Assembly: GCA_016234345.1 (NCBI GenBank)
Contig: JACRFG010000006.1
Location: 1-18,612, forward strand
Reading direction: 5' to 3'
Origin: Candidatus Jorgensenbacteria bacterium
GTDB taxonomy: Bacteria; Patescibacteriota; Minisyncoccia; UBA6257; GWB1-50-10
DNA length: 18,612 nucleotides
Shown here: positions 1-5,493 of the stretch, in pieces
Layout of the letters: each line of letters begins with the position of its first letter
How positions within the stretch are numbered: position 1 is the stretch's first letter
Position numbers and translations under genes: made by a program
The notes under the pieces: generated by a model
What the model saw: the letters and a program-made list of their open reading frames with translations, nothing else
Told to the model about the DNA's origin: nothing
The model's database searches: none

Positions 1-2004
1 GAGTCTCTTAATCTACTACTCGTGTTTTTAAAAACGGAGTGGAAGAATAAACATCGTGCGTGGAAAATAATTGTAGCAGACAATGGTTCAACCGACGGCA
101 CAAGGAAACTTGTTGAACAAGTTAAATCAGAACACAACGATCATGTTGAATATTTTTTTATCAAGGAGCCTGGCCGAGGCAACGCACTCAAAGAAGTGGT
201 GCGCTGCTTTGAAAGTTTAATTTACCTCTATCTCGACGCTGATATCCCGATTCCACCAAATGAACTGCCGTTACTACTTAAACCATTAGAAACCAATAAT
301 GCTGATCTCGCTATTGGGAAACGCATTGGCAACAGACCTTTTAAAAGGAGGGTGCTTACGAAAGGGCTCAAATTAATAAATTACATTCTTTTCGGATTAG
401 ATATTTTTGATTCTCAATGCGGAATCAAAGGATTTAATCGTGCTGCTAAGAAAATCTTTTTATATACATGCGAAGAGTCGGGTTATTTTCTTGATACCGA
501 ATTTCTGGTACAAGCAACCCGTAATAATATCCGCCTTACTGAAATACCGATTCACTGGATTGAACAACGCTATTTGCACCGAACAAGTAAAGTTCGTTTA
601 TTACACGACTCGTTAAAAGCTTTTAGAGCATTGAAGGGGTTAACTTATCGCCTATATCCCAACATTATTAAAAGCCTGGTTTTGTTTTTAGTAACTGGTC
701 TAACCATGGTCACGCTTTTTTACATACACGCCAAAAATGTCGCTCTACCAATAGGGTATCCCGTATCCGAACAAGTGCCTTATTTTACCGAGAAAGTAAT
801 AATCTTCGCGGTTTTATTTTCGCTTTCTTTTATATTAGTTGCGTTGAGCTCGCGATTTATAAAAAAAATGCCCAAAAACCTTGTCATTAGTATCGTTCTT
901 TTTATTTTTATTATTATTTCCACAATCGCCATCACAACGCCGCCTACCCGATCTCAAGATATTTATTGGAACTTACTTCTTGCAAAAGGATTTTCGGAAT
1001 ACGGATTAAATCCTTATCAAACTACGCCAGCAGCGCTAGAACACCATCCGTGGGCAATACCCGTACAAGCGTGGAAAGATTTCTCTATGACACATGGCCC
1101 TCTTTGGACCATTCTTTTAAGCATGGTGGCGATTACAAATTCTCTGCCATTAGCTATAACCATTCTTAAGCTGACTTATTTTGTCATGATTGTTATGAGC
1201 GGAATTATTTTGTGGCATCTTACGTATTTTCATAAATTCTCCGACGAAAAAAGGGGGCAATTGCTGATTTTGTTGGCTTGGAATCCATTTATAATACAAA
1301 ACGTACTAATTGATCTTCATAGCGATATTTTTATACTAGTTTCTATAATCATAAGCTACTGGTTTTTTATAAAAGAAAAATATGTGTCAAGCGTCATCCC
1401 TATTATTATAGGGGGGTTTATAAAATATGTGTCTTGGTTACTGATTCCGCTTATAATATTCCGTTACTTTAAAAAACACGGTCTTAAGAAAACTGTCTAT
1501 TTCACTATCGCTCTTGTAGGGCTTGGAGCAATTTTAGGAATAATTCTGTATAGTCCTTTTGGGTTATCATTTAAGACCTTATCCGGAATCTCGCGTCATT
1601 CCGAATACGTCAATTTATTCTTTTCATTTCCGACGATCCTACTTTTTAAACCTTTTGGTTGGCATAATATTTATTTCTTCGGGCTTATCCTAGGTTTGCT
1701 TATTCTTTCATTATGCGCAAAAAAACGGGAATGGCTCTTTGCCTATACATTTCCTTACATAGGAATCTTTTTGTTTACAACCCCATGGTTTCAACCGTGG
1801 TATGCGCTTTGGATTTTACCTCTTATCAGCCTTTACGTGTCGCCATTAACGCTTACGGTTATAAGCGTATCGTTAATATTAATACATCACGTAATGCCCG
1901 TATTTATATTAGCTCCATTGGTTGGCACTCTAGCGGTTAGTTTATATCTAGGCAAAAAATCTTTAAACCCGTGGTTATTACACAACAAAAAAGAAGTAAA
2001 ATAA
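1..2004 (+). CDS. GT2 glycosyltransferase fused to a multi-pass GT-C-like glycosyltransferase (5' truncated)
   Basis: The reading frame is open from base 1, so the gene begins before the window; the GTG at 22 is not its real start. The first ~240 residues are a GT-A fold family 2 glycosyltransferase. Visible motifs are VADNGSTDGT (nucleotide binding), DAD at nt 235-243 (metal/donor binding) and DSQCGIKGF, a motif of the dolichyl/polyprenyl-phosphate hexose synthase subfamily (DPM1/ALG5-like). From about nt 660 to the end there are many hydrophobic helices. The loop around SQDIYW (Asp codon at 958-960) and the later HGPLWTILL resemble polyprenyl-phosphate-sugar-dependent GT-C mannosyltransferases. 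Inferred role: make a lipid-linked sugar on the cytoplasmic face and use it in the membrane for surface glycans or glycoproteins. The methyltransferase follows after 3 nt, probably in one operon. The sequence is visibly more AT-rich than the pnp region, which could reflect membrane-protein codons or transfer. Sugar and acceptor are unknown. Confidence 0.85.
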   Translation, partial: ESLNLLLVFLKTEWKNKHRAWKIIVADNGSTDGTRKLVEQVKSEHNDHVEYFFIKEPGRGNALKEVVRCFESLIYLYLDADIPIPPNELPLLLKPLETNNADLAIGKRIGNRPFKRRVLTKGLKLINYILFGLDIFDSQCGIKGFNRAAKKIFLYTCEESGYFLDTEFLVQATRNNIRLTEIPIHWIEQRYLHRTSKVRLLHDSLKAFRALKGLTYRLYPNIIKSLVLFLVTGLTMVTLFYIHAKNVALPIGYPVSEQVPYFTEKVIIFAVLFSLSFILVALSSRFIKKMPKNLVISIVLFIFIIISTIAITTPPTRSQDIYWNLLLAKGFSEYGLNPYQTTPAALEHHPWAIPVQAWKDFSMTHGPLWTILLSMVAITNSLPLAITILKLTYFVMIVMSGIILWHLTYFHKFSDEKRGQLLILLAWNPFIIQNVLIDLHSDIFILVSIIISYWFFIKEKYVSSVIPIIIGGFIKYVSWLLIPLIIFRYFKKHGLKKTVYFTIALVGLGAILGIILYSPFGLSFKTLSGISRHSEYVNLFFSFPTILLFKPFGWHNIYFFGLILGLLILSLCAKKREWLFAYTFPYIGIFLFTTPWFQPWYALWILPLISLYVSPLTLTVISVSLILIHHVMPVFILAPLVGTLAVSLYLGKKSLNPWLLHNKKEVK

Positions 2005-2007
2005 CCC

Positions 2008-2694
2008 ATGTTTAATTTTAAAAAAGATGCGGCTGGTATAGATGGATGGCTTACCGAAGCTGAAGGTCTTTTTTTATACACTACAGCGAAAACAATCGAA
2101 TCTGAAAAAGCGATTGTCGAAATCGGTTCATGGAAGGGTAAGTCAACCATTTGCTTAGGAAACGGGGTAAAAGAGGGAAACAAATCTAAAATCTATGCAA
2201 TCGATCCGCATATCGGTTCTTCTGATCATAAATTAAGACGTGAAGGCGATACATTTGAAATTTTTAAACAAAATATAGAGATAGCCGGGTTAAACGAATA
2301 TATACAAGCCATAAAAAAATCGTCAGAAGAAGCCGCTAAAAATTTTAAAGAACAAATTGGATTTATTTTTATCGATGGGGGTCATGAATATAAATTTGCT
2401 TCTCTCGACTTTAAATTATGGTTTCCCAAAATAGCCGATGGGGGGGTTATTGCTTTCCATGATTCATGGCATAGAGCCGGGCCAAGCCTGGTAACGACTT
2501 TTGTTCTACTGACTTCATCAAGGATACAGGGGGTTAAATTGATCGATAGAATAACGTATTTTAAAAAAGTGCAGAAAAATTCATTAATTGAGCGTATTCA
2601 AAATATTTGTTTTTTAATATACCGCCCAATACTTGCCATAGGTATAGTTATGAAATTTATAAAATTAAAACGCGCTAAAGGCTCTTGGCAATAA
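2008..2694 (+). CDS. class I SAM-dependent methyltransferase (Methyltransf_24-like)
   Basis: This 228-residue protein has the Rossmann methyltransferase signatures in order: VEIGSWKGKST (motif I, residues 37-47, SAM binding), YAIDP with the acidic residue D66 (ribose contact), FIFIDGGHEY (119-128, motif IV region) and GGVIAFHDSW (145-154). This IDGGHxY plus HD arrangement is typical of the Methyltransf_24 group, whose members often modify sugars, surface glycans or secondary metabolites. The last ~30 residues contain a short hydrophobic stretch followed by Lys/Arg, possibly a membrane-association tail. It starts 3 nt after the glycosyltransferase stop, so the two are almost certainly co-transcribed and likely act in the same glycan pathway. 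No Shine-Dalgarno is visible. The family call is firm; the substrate is unknown. Confidence 0.88.
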   Translation: MFNFKKDAAGIDGWLTEAEGLFLYTTAKTIESEKAIVEIGSWKGKSTICLGNGVKEGNKSKIYAIDPHIGSSDHKLRREGDTFEIFKQNIEIAGLNEYIQAIKKSSEEAAKNFKEQIGFIFIDGGHEYKFASLDFKLWFPKIADGGVIAFHDSWHRAGPSLVTTFVLLTSSRIQGVKLIDRITYFKKVQKNSLIERIQNICFLIYRPILAIGIVMKFIKLKRAKGSWQ

Positions 2695-2717
2695 AACTGA
2701 CTAAATCGCATTTTTCT

Positions 2718-2746
2718 TTAACTGGCTTATACTGTTAATATAAAAT
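2718..2746 (+). promoter_or_regulatory. possible promoter of tRNA-Leu
   Basis: A weak -35 (TTAACT, 2718-2723) is followed after 17 nt by TAAAAT (2741-2746), which would start transcription near 2753, just before the mature tRNA 5' end at 2758. The whole 60-nt gap is AT-rich, so chance matches are easy. Confidence 0.3.
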
Positions 2747-2757
2747 TATAAATACTT

Positions 2758-2840
2758 GCCCCCGTGGCGGAACCCGGCAGACGCGTACGGCTTAGGACCG
2801 TATCCCGAAAGGGGTAGAGGTTCAAATCCTCTCGGGGGCA
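2758..2840 (+). tRNA. tRNA-Leu (anticodon UAG)
   Basis: A complete class II cloverleaf folds by eye. The acceptor stem GCCCCCG (2758-2764) pairs with CGGGGGC (2833-2839), with discriminator A2840. The D stem is GCG/CGC. The anticodon stem TACGG/CCGTA encloses the loop CTTAGGA with anticodon TAG at 2793-2795, which reads CUA and probably other CUN codons. The long variable arm CCC-GAAA-GGG (2804-2813) is diagnostic for Leu/Ser-type tRNAs. The T stem AGAGG/CCTCT encloses TTCAAAT. The 3' CCA is not encoded (CAC follows), so a CCA-adding enzyme must complete it. Confidence 0.97.
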
Positions 2841-2843
2841 CAC

Positions 2844-2872
2844 TTGACCTATTTTAGTATAAATGTTAAATT
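2844..2872 (+). promoter_or_regulatory. promoter of the lipoprotein gene
   Basis: TTGACC (2844-2849, 5/6 to the sigma-70-type -35) is followed by a 17-nt spacer and TAAATT (2867-2872, 4/6 to the -10). The predicted start is near 2879, giving a ~70-nt leader before the GTG at 2947. It begins only 3 nt after the tRNA 3' end, so the lipoprotein gene appears to be an independent unit. Confidence 0.45.
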
Positions 2873-2881
2873 CAAAAACAC

Positions 2882-2900
2882 TCAAATCAGTGTGATTTGA
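2882..2900. promoter_or_regulatory. perfect inverted repeat just downstream of the lipoprotein promoter (operator or leader hairpin)
   Basis: The arms TCAAATCA (2882-2889) and TGATTTGA (2893-2900) are perfectly complementary around a 3-nt centre. The repeat lies a few bases after the predicted transcription start. It could be a dimeric repressor site or a short 5'-leader hairpin. No U-tract follows, so it is not an intrinsic terminator for the tRNA. Confidence 0.4.
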
Positions 2901-2946
2901 AATGTTAATCCGCACCTTACATAACCAATAAGAAAGGAAATGTTTA

Positions 2947-3429
2947 GTGAAATGTTCAATAGTAACTGCTCTTGTAGCGGTTGTATTTATCTTTTTGATC
3001 GCTGGTTGCGATGAAGTAGTTACCGAATATTCTGGAGAACTTACCGAAAACGGAGTTGTATCAGAACTTCTTTACTCGCCCTCTCGACATGAAACCTCGA
3101 TAGACACCTTGGGTTACGATGACAGCGTTGTCGATATAAACCAAGGCAATATTGGAAAAAACACTATTACCCAGGTACAAGTAGGAAAGTTGCGAGTAAA
3201 CAGTACCACCATTCCTGAACAATTCGGAGTTGTTATCAAGTGCCAGCACGGCAAACTCACCACCATGAAAAAACGAATGTACGATCGTTTCATCAACAAA
3301 GAAGGTAGTGCTGTAACCATAACCTACCGCGAAGTTTACCGAGCAACGTACAAAAACGAGAACAACGAACGCAAACTTCTCGACAGAGTTCTCGTTGATC
3401 GAGATTTATTGGACGTAACGCTCAAGTAA
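2947..3429 (+). CDS. small exported lipoprotein, function unknown
   Basis: The 160-residue product begins with a short charged start, a hydrophobic segment (residues 5-18) and the lipobox LIAGC. Cleavage and lipidation are therefore expected at C21, leaving DEVVTEYSG at the mature N-terminus. The rest is hydrophilic and rich in Thr, Val, Lys and Arg, with predicted beta character and one further Cys in VIKCQHGK; I do not recognise a family. The GTG start at 2947 is supported by AGAAAGGAAA about 7 nt upstream, the only convincing Shine-Dalgarno-like sequence in this window. It is a single-gene unit with its own promoter (2844-2872) and terminator (3447-3488). The strong ribosome binding site, unlike its neighbours, could mean high expression or a different origin. 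Confidence 0.8.
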   Translation: MKCSIVTALVAVVFIFLIAGCDEVVTEYSGELTENGVVSELLYSPSRHETSIDTLGYDDSVVDINQGNIGKNTITQVQVGKLRVNSTTIPEQFGVVIKCQHGKLTTMKKRMYDRFINKEGSAVTITYREVYRATYKNENNERKLLDRVLVDRDLLDVTLK

Positions 3430-3446
3430 GTACAAACAATCCTTTC

Positions 3447-3488
3447 ATAAACAAGTTTAATGCCCCATTACACGGGGCATTTGTTTAT
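3447..3488 (+). terminator. intrinsic terminator after the lipoprotein gene, possibly bidirectional
   Basis: The stem ATGCCCC (3460-3466) pairs with GGGGCAT (3474-3480) across a 7-nt loop and is followed by TTGTTT. The stem extends outward, with ATAAACAA (3447-3454) pairing with TTGTTTAT (3481-3488) across a left-side bulge. The A-rich left and T-rich right flanks suit termination in both directions between converging genes, although the recombinase ends 130 nt away. Confidence 0.75.
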
Positions 3489-3524
3489 CAAAATTCTGTC
3501 TATTAATGTTCTTATTAACGACCG

Positions 3525-3582
3525 TGCCTCAATTTTAACGCACCTGCCTGCCGGCAGGCAGGTATGCGTGATTTTTGAGGCA
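3525..3582. repeat. large imperfect palindrome with a GC-rich 22-bp perfect core
   Basis: The core at 3542-3563 is a perfect 22-bp palindrome with half-site ACCTGCCTGCC. It is extended by ACGC (3538-3541) pairing with GCGT (3566-3569) after a 2-nt bulge. After an internal loop, TGCCTCAA (3525-3532) pairs with TTGAGGCA (3575-3582). On RNA this would be a ~58-nt hairpin and on DNA a cruciform. No T-tract follows on either strand, so it is not a standard terminator. The core looks like a REP-type dispersed palindrome I associate with Parcubacteria genomes (recollection, not checked). It lies just past the 3' end of the recombinase gene. Confidence 0.8.
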
Positions 3583-3618
3583 ATGACATTTACAGAATAA
3601 TTACCATCGACCACCTGA

Positions 3619-4503
3619 TCACTTTCGGCGACGACCGTGAAAGGCTTGATGCACTTCACGCAATTCTTTATTAGTAATATGCGTATACACCTGAGTGGTT
3701 GAAATATTGGCATGGCCCAAAAGTTCCTGGACCGATCGCAAGTCTGCGCCATTTATAAGCAAATCAGTCGCAAACGAATGCCTGATCTGATGCGGATGAA
3801 CTCTTTTAGCAATACCGGCTTCTCGAGCACGAAAACCAATAAGGCGCTGAACGGTTCGAGGCGTAATCCGACCTATTACTTCGTCGCTTTTGCTCAAACC
3901 CACAAACAACGCTTCCTCTGCGTCAATCCTTTTGTCTAAATAATCTTTGGTTGCTTTTCTGGCTCCATCAGACAAAAATACGACCCGTAACTTATCGCCC
4001 TTGCCACGTACCGAAACTTCTCCTCGCTTCAAATCCAAAGAGCGGTTTAAATTACAAAGCTCCGATAAACGGAGGCCGGTAGAAAAAAATATTTCTAAAA
4101 TAGCGCGATCTCGGAGATCCCGGATGGAATTACCGTCTGGAATCTTTAACAATCGTTCAAGCTCTTCGTACGTCAGAACTTCAATGTCGCGACGAACGAC
4201 TTTAGGCAAATCAATGGTTTCCGGCGACAAAACTTTATTGCCCTGTTTAATTAAATACTTTAAAAAATTTCTGAGAGCGATTATATAATAGCTTTGAGTA
4301 ATTTTCTTAATAGACTGCTTAGCTAACATGAGCCTGAAATCGCGAACGACCCGATCATTAATGTCTTTTGGTGATCGTACGTTAGTTTCGCTTATAAATT
4401 TTCGGAGATAGCGTTCATAGTTTTCTCTAGTCTTTAACGATCGCCCCCGTTCAATAGTCAGATAATCAAGATAGTCTTTAAGTAATGTTTCAACTTCATT
4501 CAT
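3619..4503 (-). CDS. Xer-type tyrosine recombinase
   Basis: With the ATG at 4503 the protein has 294 residues, the normal size of XerC/XerD. The N-terminal SAM-like core-binding domain spans about residues 4-85 and the catalytic domain about 105-290. All catalytic residues are present: R145 (STGLRLSEL), K171 (RGKGDKLR), H238 and R241 (HPHQIRHSF), H264 (LLGHAN) and the nucleophile Y273 (TTQVYTHI). The likely role is resolution of chromosome dimers at a dif-like site with a single Xer protein; a role in a mobile element is less likely because no other mobile gene is near. A GTG at 4506 directly precedes the ATG and could be used instead. The ATG is preferred because TATACT lies 9 nt upstream of it, and no Shine-Dalgarno is present. 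It is transcribed divergently from rpsO. Whether it is XerC or XerD cannot be settled from this window. Confidence 0.92.
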   Translation of the reverse strand: MNEVETLLKDYLDYLTIERGRSLKTRENYERYLRKFISETNVRSPKDINDRVVRDFRLMLAKQSIKKITQSYYIIALRNFLKYLIKQGNKVLSPETIDLPKVVRRDIEVLTYEELERLLKIPDGNSIRDLRDRAILEIFFSTGLRLSELCNLNRSLDLKRGEVSVRGKGDKLRVVFLSDGARKATKDYLDKRIDAEEALFVGLSKSDEVIGRITPRTVQRLIGFRAREAGIAKRVHPHQIRHSFATDLLINGADLRSVQELLGHANISTTQVYTHITNKELREVHQAFHGRRRK

Positions 4504-4511
4504 CACGCATT

Positions 4512-4517
4512 AGTATA
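4512..4517 (-). promoter_or_regulatory. -10 box close to the recombinase start
   Basis: On the minus strand TATACT ends 9 nt before the ATG at 4503, so the mRNA would start almost at the initiation codon (leaderless). I see no good -35 at the usual distance, so this is tentative. Confidence 0.35.
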
Positions 4518-4552
4518 AATCTGTCGCAAAATATTATCGAGCAGCAAAAATT

Positions 4553-4581
4553 TTGACAATTTCAAAGAACCGTAGTACCCT
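4553..4581 (+). promoter_or_regulatory. promoter of the rpsO-NYN-pnp block
   Basis: A perfect TTGACA (4553-4558) is followed by a 17-nt spacer and TACCCT (4576-4581). An alternative -10 is TATATA (4583-4588), paired with TTTCAA (4560-4565) at 17 nt. Either gives a leader of about 35-40 nt before the rpsO ATG at 4627. Confidence 0.5.
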
Positions 4582-4626
4582 CTATATAAGCGCTGTAAAT
4601 CAACTTTTTAACCCTTATATTGATAT

Positions 4627-4893
4627 ATGCTTTCCAAACGGCAGAAACAATCTACCATTAAAGGCTCTGCTACCCACGAAACCGACACCGGATCAGCCGA
4701 AGTGCAGATCGCGCTTCTCACCAAACAAATCGCATCTCTAGCAGACCATCTAAAAAAACACCCAAAAGACCATCATTCTCGACGAGGACTCCTTATGATG
4801 GTGGGGAAGCGCCGCAAATTTTTGCAGTATCTCAAACGCGAAAACGAAAAGGGTTACGAAAAGATGGTCAAAAAATTGGAGCTCGAAGCGTAG
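4627..4893 (+). CDS. rpsO: 30S ribosomal protein S15
   Basis: The 88-residue length and sequence match bacterial S15 (usually 88-89 residues). Recognisable elements are HETDTGSAEVQIALLTKQI, then DHLKKHPKDHHSRRGLL and GKRRKFLQYLK, the conserved rRNA-binding surface. S15 binds 16S rRNA helices 20-22 early in assembly of the 30S platform. It is first in a block with a NYN protein and pnp; the rpsO-pnp pairing is a classical bacterial arrangement. No Shine-Dalgarno is seen before the ATG at 4627. In several bacteria S15 represses its own leader, but I could not identify a specific regulatory structure in the short AT-rich leader here. Confidence 0.97.
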   Translation: MLSKRQKQSTIKGSATHETDTGSAEVQIALLTKQIASLADHLKKHPKDHHSRRGLLMMVGKRRKFLQYLKRENEKGYEKMVKKLELEA

Positions 4894-4941
4894 CCATAAA
4901 GAGCTATACGCCTCGACACCACACAAATCCTAACTGACCGC

Positions 4942-5484
4942 ATGAATACGACGACAGTTCATCCAGACCAACGAGTGGGTATTTTCATTGACGTTCAAAA
5001 TATCTACCATTCGGCCAAAAATCTCTATCACAGTCGGGTTAACTTTAATGAACTAACCCGTACGCTTCTGGCCGGCCGGAAACTCATACGAGCCGTAACC
5101 TATGTAGTTAAAAGCGAAACTGCGGCCGGAGAAGAATCATTTTTTGAAGCTCTCAGGAAAAGCGGGCTCGAATTACGACTAAAAGATCTACAGATTTATC
5201 CCGGCGGCACCAAAAAAGCCGATTGGGATGTAGGTTTGGCAGTGGACGCCATCCGGATGGCCAACTTTTTGGATGTAATCATACTTGTAACCGGCGACGG
5301 TGATTTTGTTCCTCTTGTCGACTATCTGAAATGGGGCATGGGCCGACAAGTGGAAGTATCGGCCTTTAGCCGTACCGCTTCATCGAAACTCAGGGAAGTG
5401 GCGGATACATTCACCGAAATAGAAAACATTCCCAAAATACTTTTAAAAATTCACAACGGCCGACAAAAACGATCAACATCATAA
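4942..5484 (+). CDS. NYN-domain (LabA/PIN-like) putative ribonuclease
   Basis: The 180-residue protein is almost entirely one NYN domain, a PIN-like nuclease fold. The acidic metal-binding positions are visible: D17 in GIFIDVQNIY, D94/D96 in KKADWDVGLAVDAI with D102, and D119/D121 in VTGDGDFVPLV. The short basic tail NGRQKR could contact RNA. NYN proteins of this type are predicted single-strand or tRNA/mRNA endonucleases; their targets in bacteria are mostly unknown. It sits between rpsO and pnp, 48 nt after the first and 9 nt before the second, so it is probably co-expressed with the exonuclease PNPase. An endonuclease feeding ends to PNPase is a reasonable inference, not shown. No Shine-Dalgarno is visible at the ATG. 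Confidence 0.9.
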   Translation: MNTTTVHPDQRVGIFIDVQNIYHSAKNLYHSRVNFNELTRTLLAGRKLIRAVTYVVKSETAAGEESFFEALRKSGLELRLKDLQIYPGGTKKADWDVGLAVDAIRMANFLDVIILVTGDGDFVPLVDYLKWGMGRQVEVSAFSRTASSKLREVADTFTEIENIPKILLKIHNGRQKRSTS

Positions 5485-5493
5485 AAACAATAT

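Noticed and set aside
22..24. GTG at 22 as the start of the glycosyltransferase
   Set aside because: The frame is open to base 1 (ESLNLLLV precedes it) and the GT2 domain lacks its first strand, so the real start is outside the window.
2882..2900. Inverted repeat as a terminator for tRNA-Leu
   Set aside because: AT-rich stem with no T-tract after it, and it lies downstream of a separate promoter.
2727..2915. Minus-strand ORF across the tRNA
   Set aside because: It is the complement of the tRNA-Leu gene and has no independent support.
3468..3752. Minus-strand 94-codon ORF over the terminator and palindrome
   Set aside because: It runs through the terminator and palindrome and overlaps the 3' part of the recombinase gene in another frame; no protein-like features.
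2758..4506. Integrative element: tRNA-Leu as attachment site with the Xer-type gene as its integrase
   Set aside because: I found no second copy of the tRNA 3' end, no other mobile genes, and the recombinase looks like a standard-length housekeeping Xer protein.
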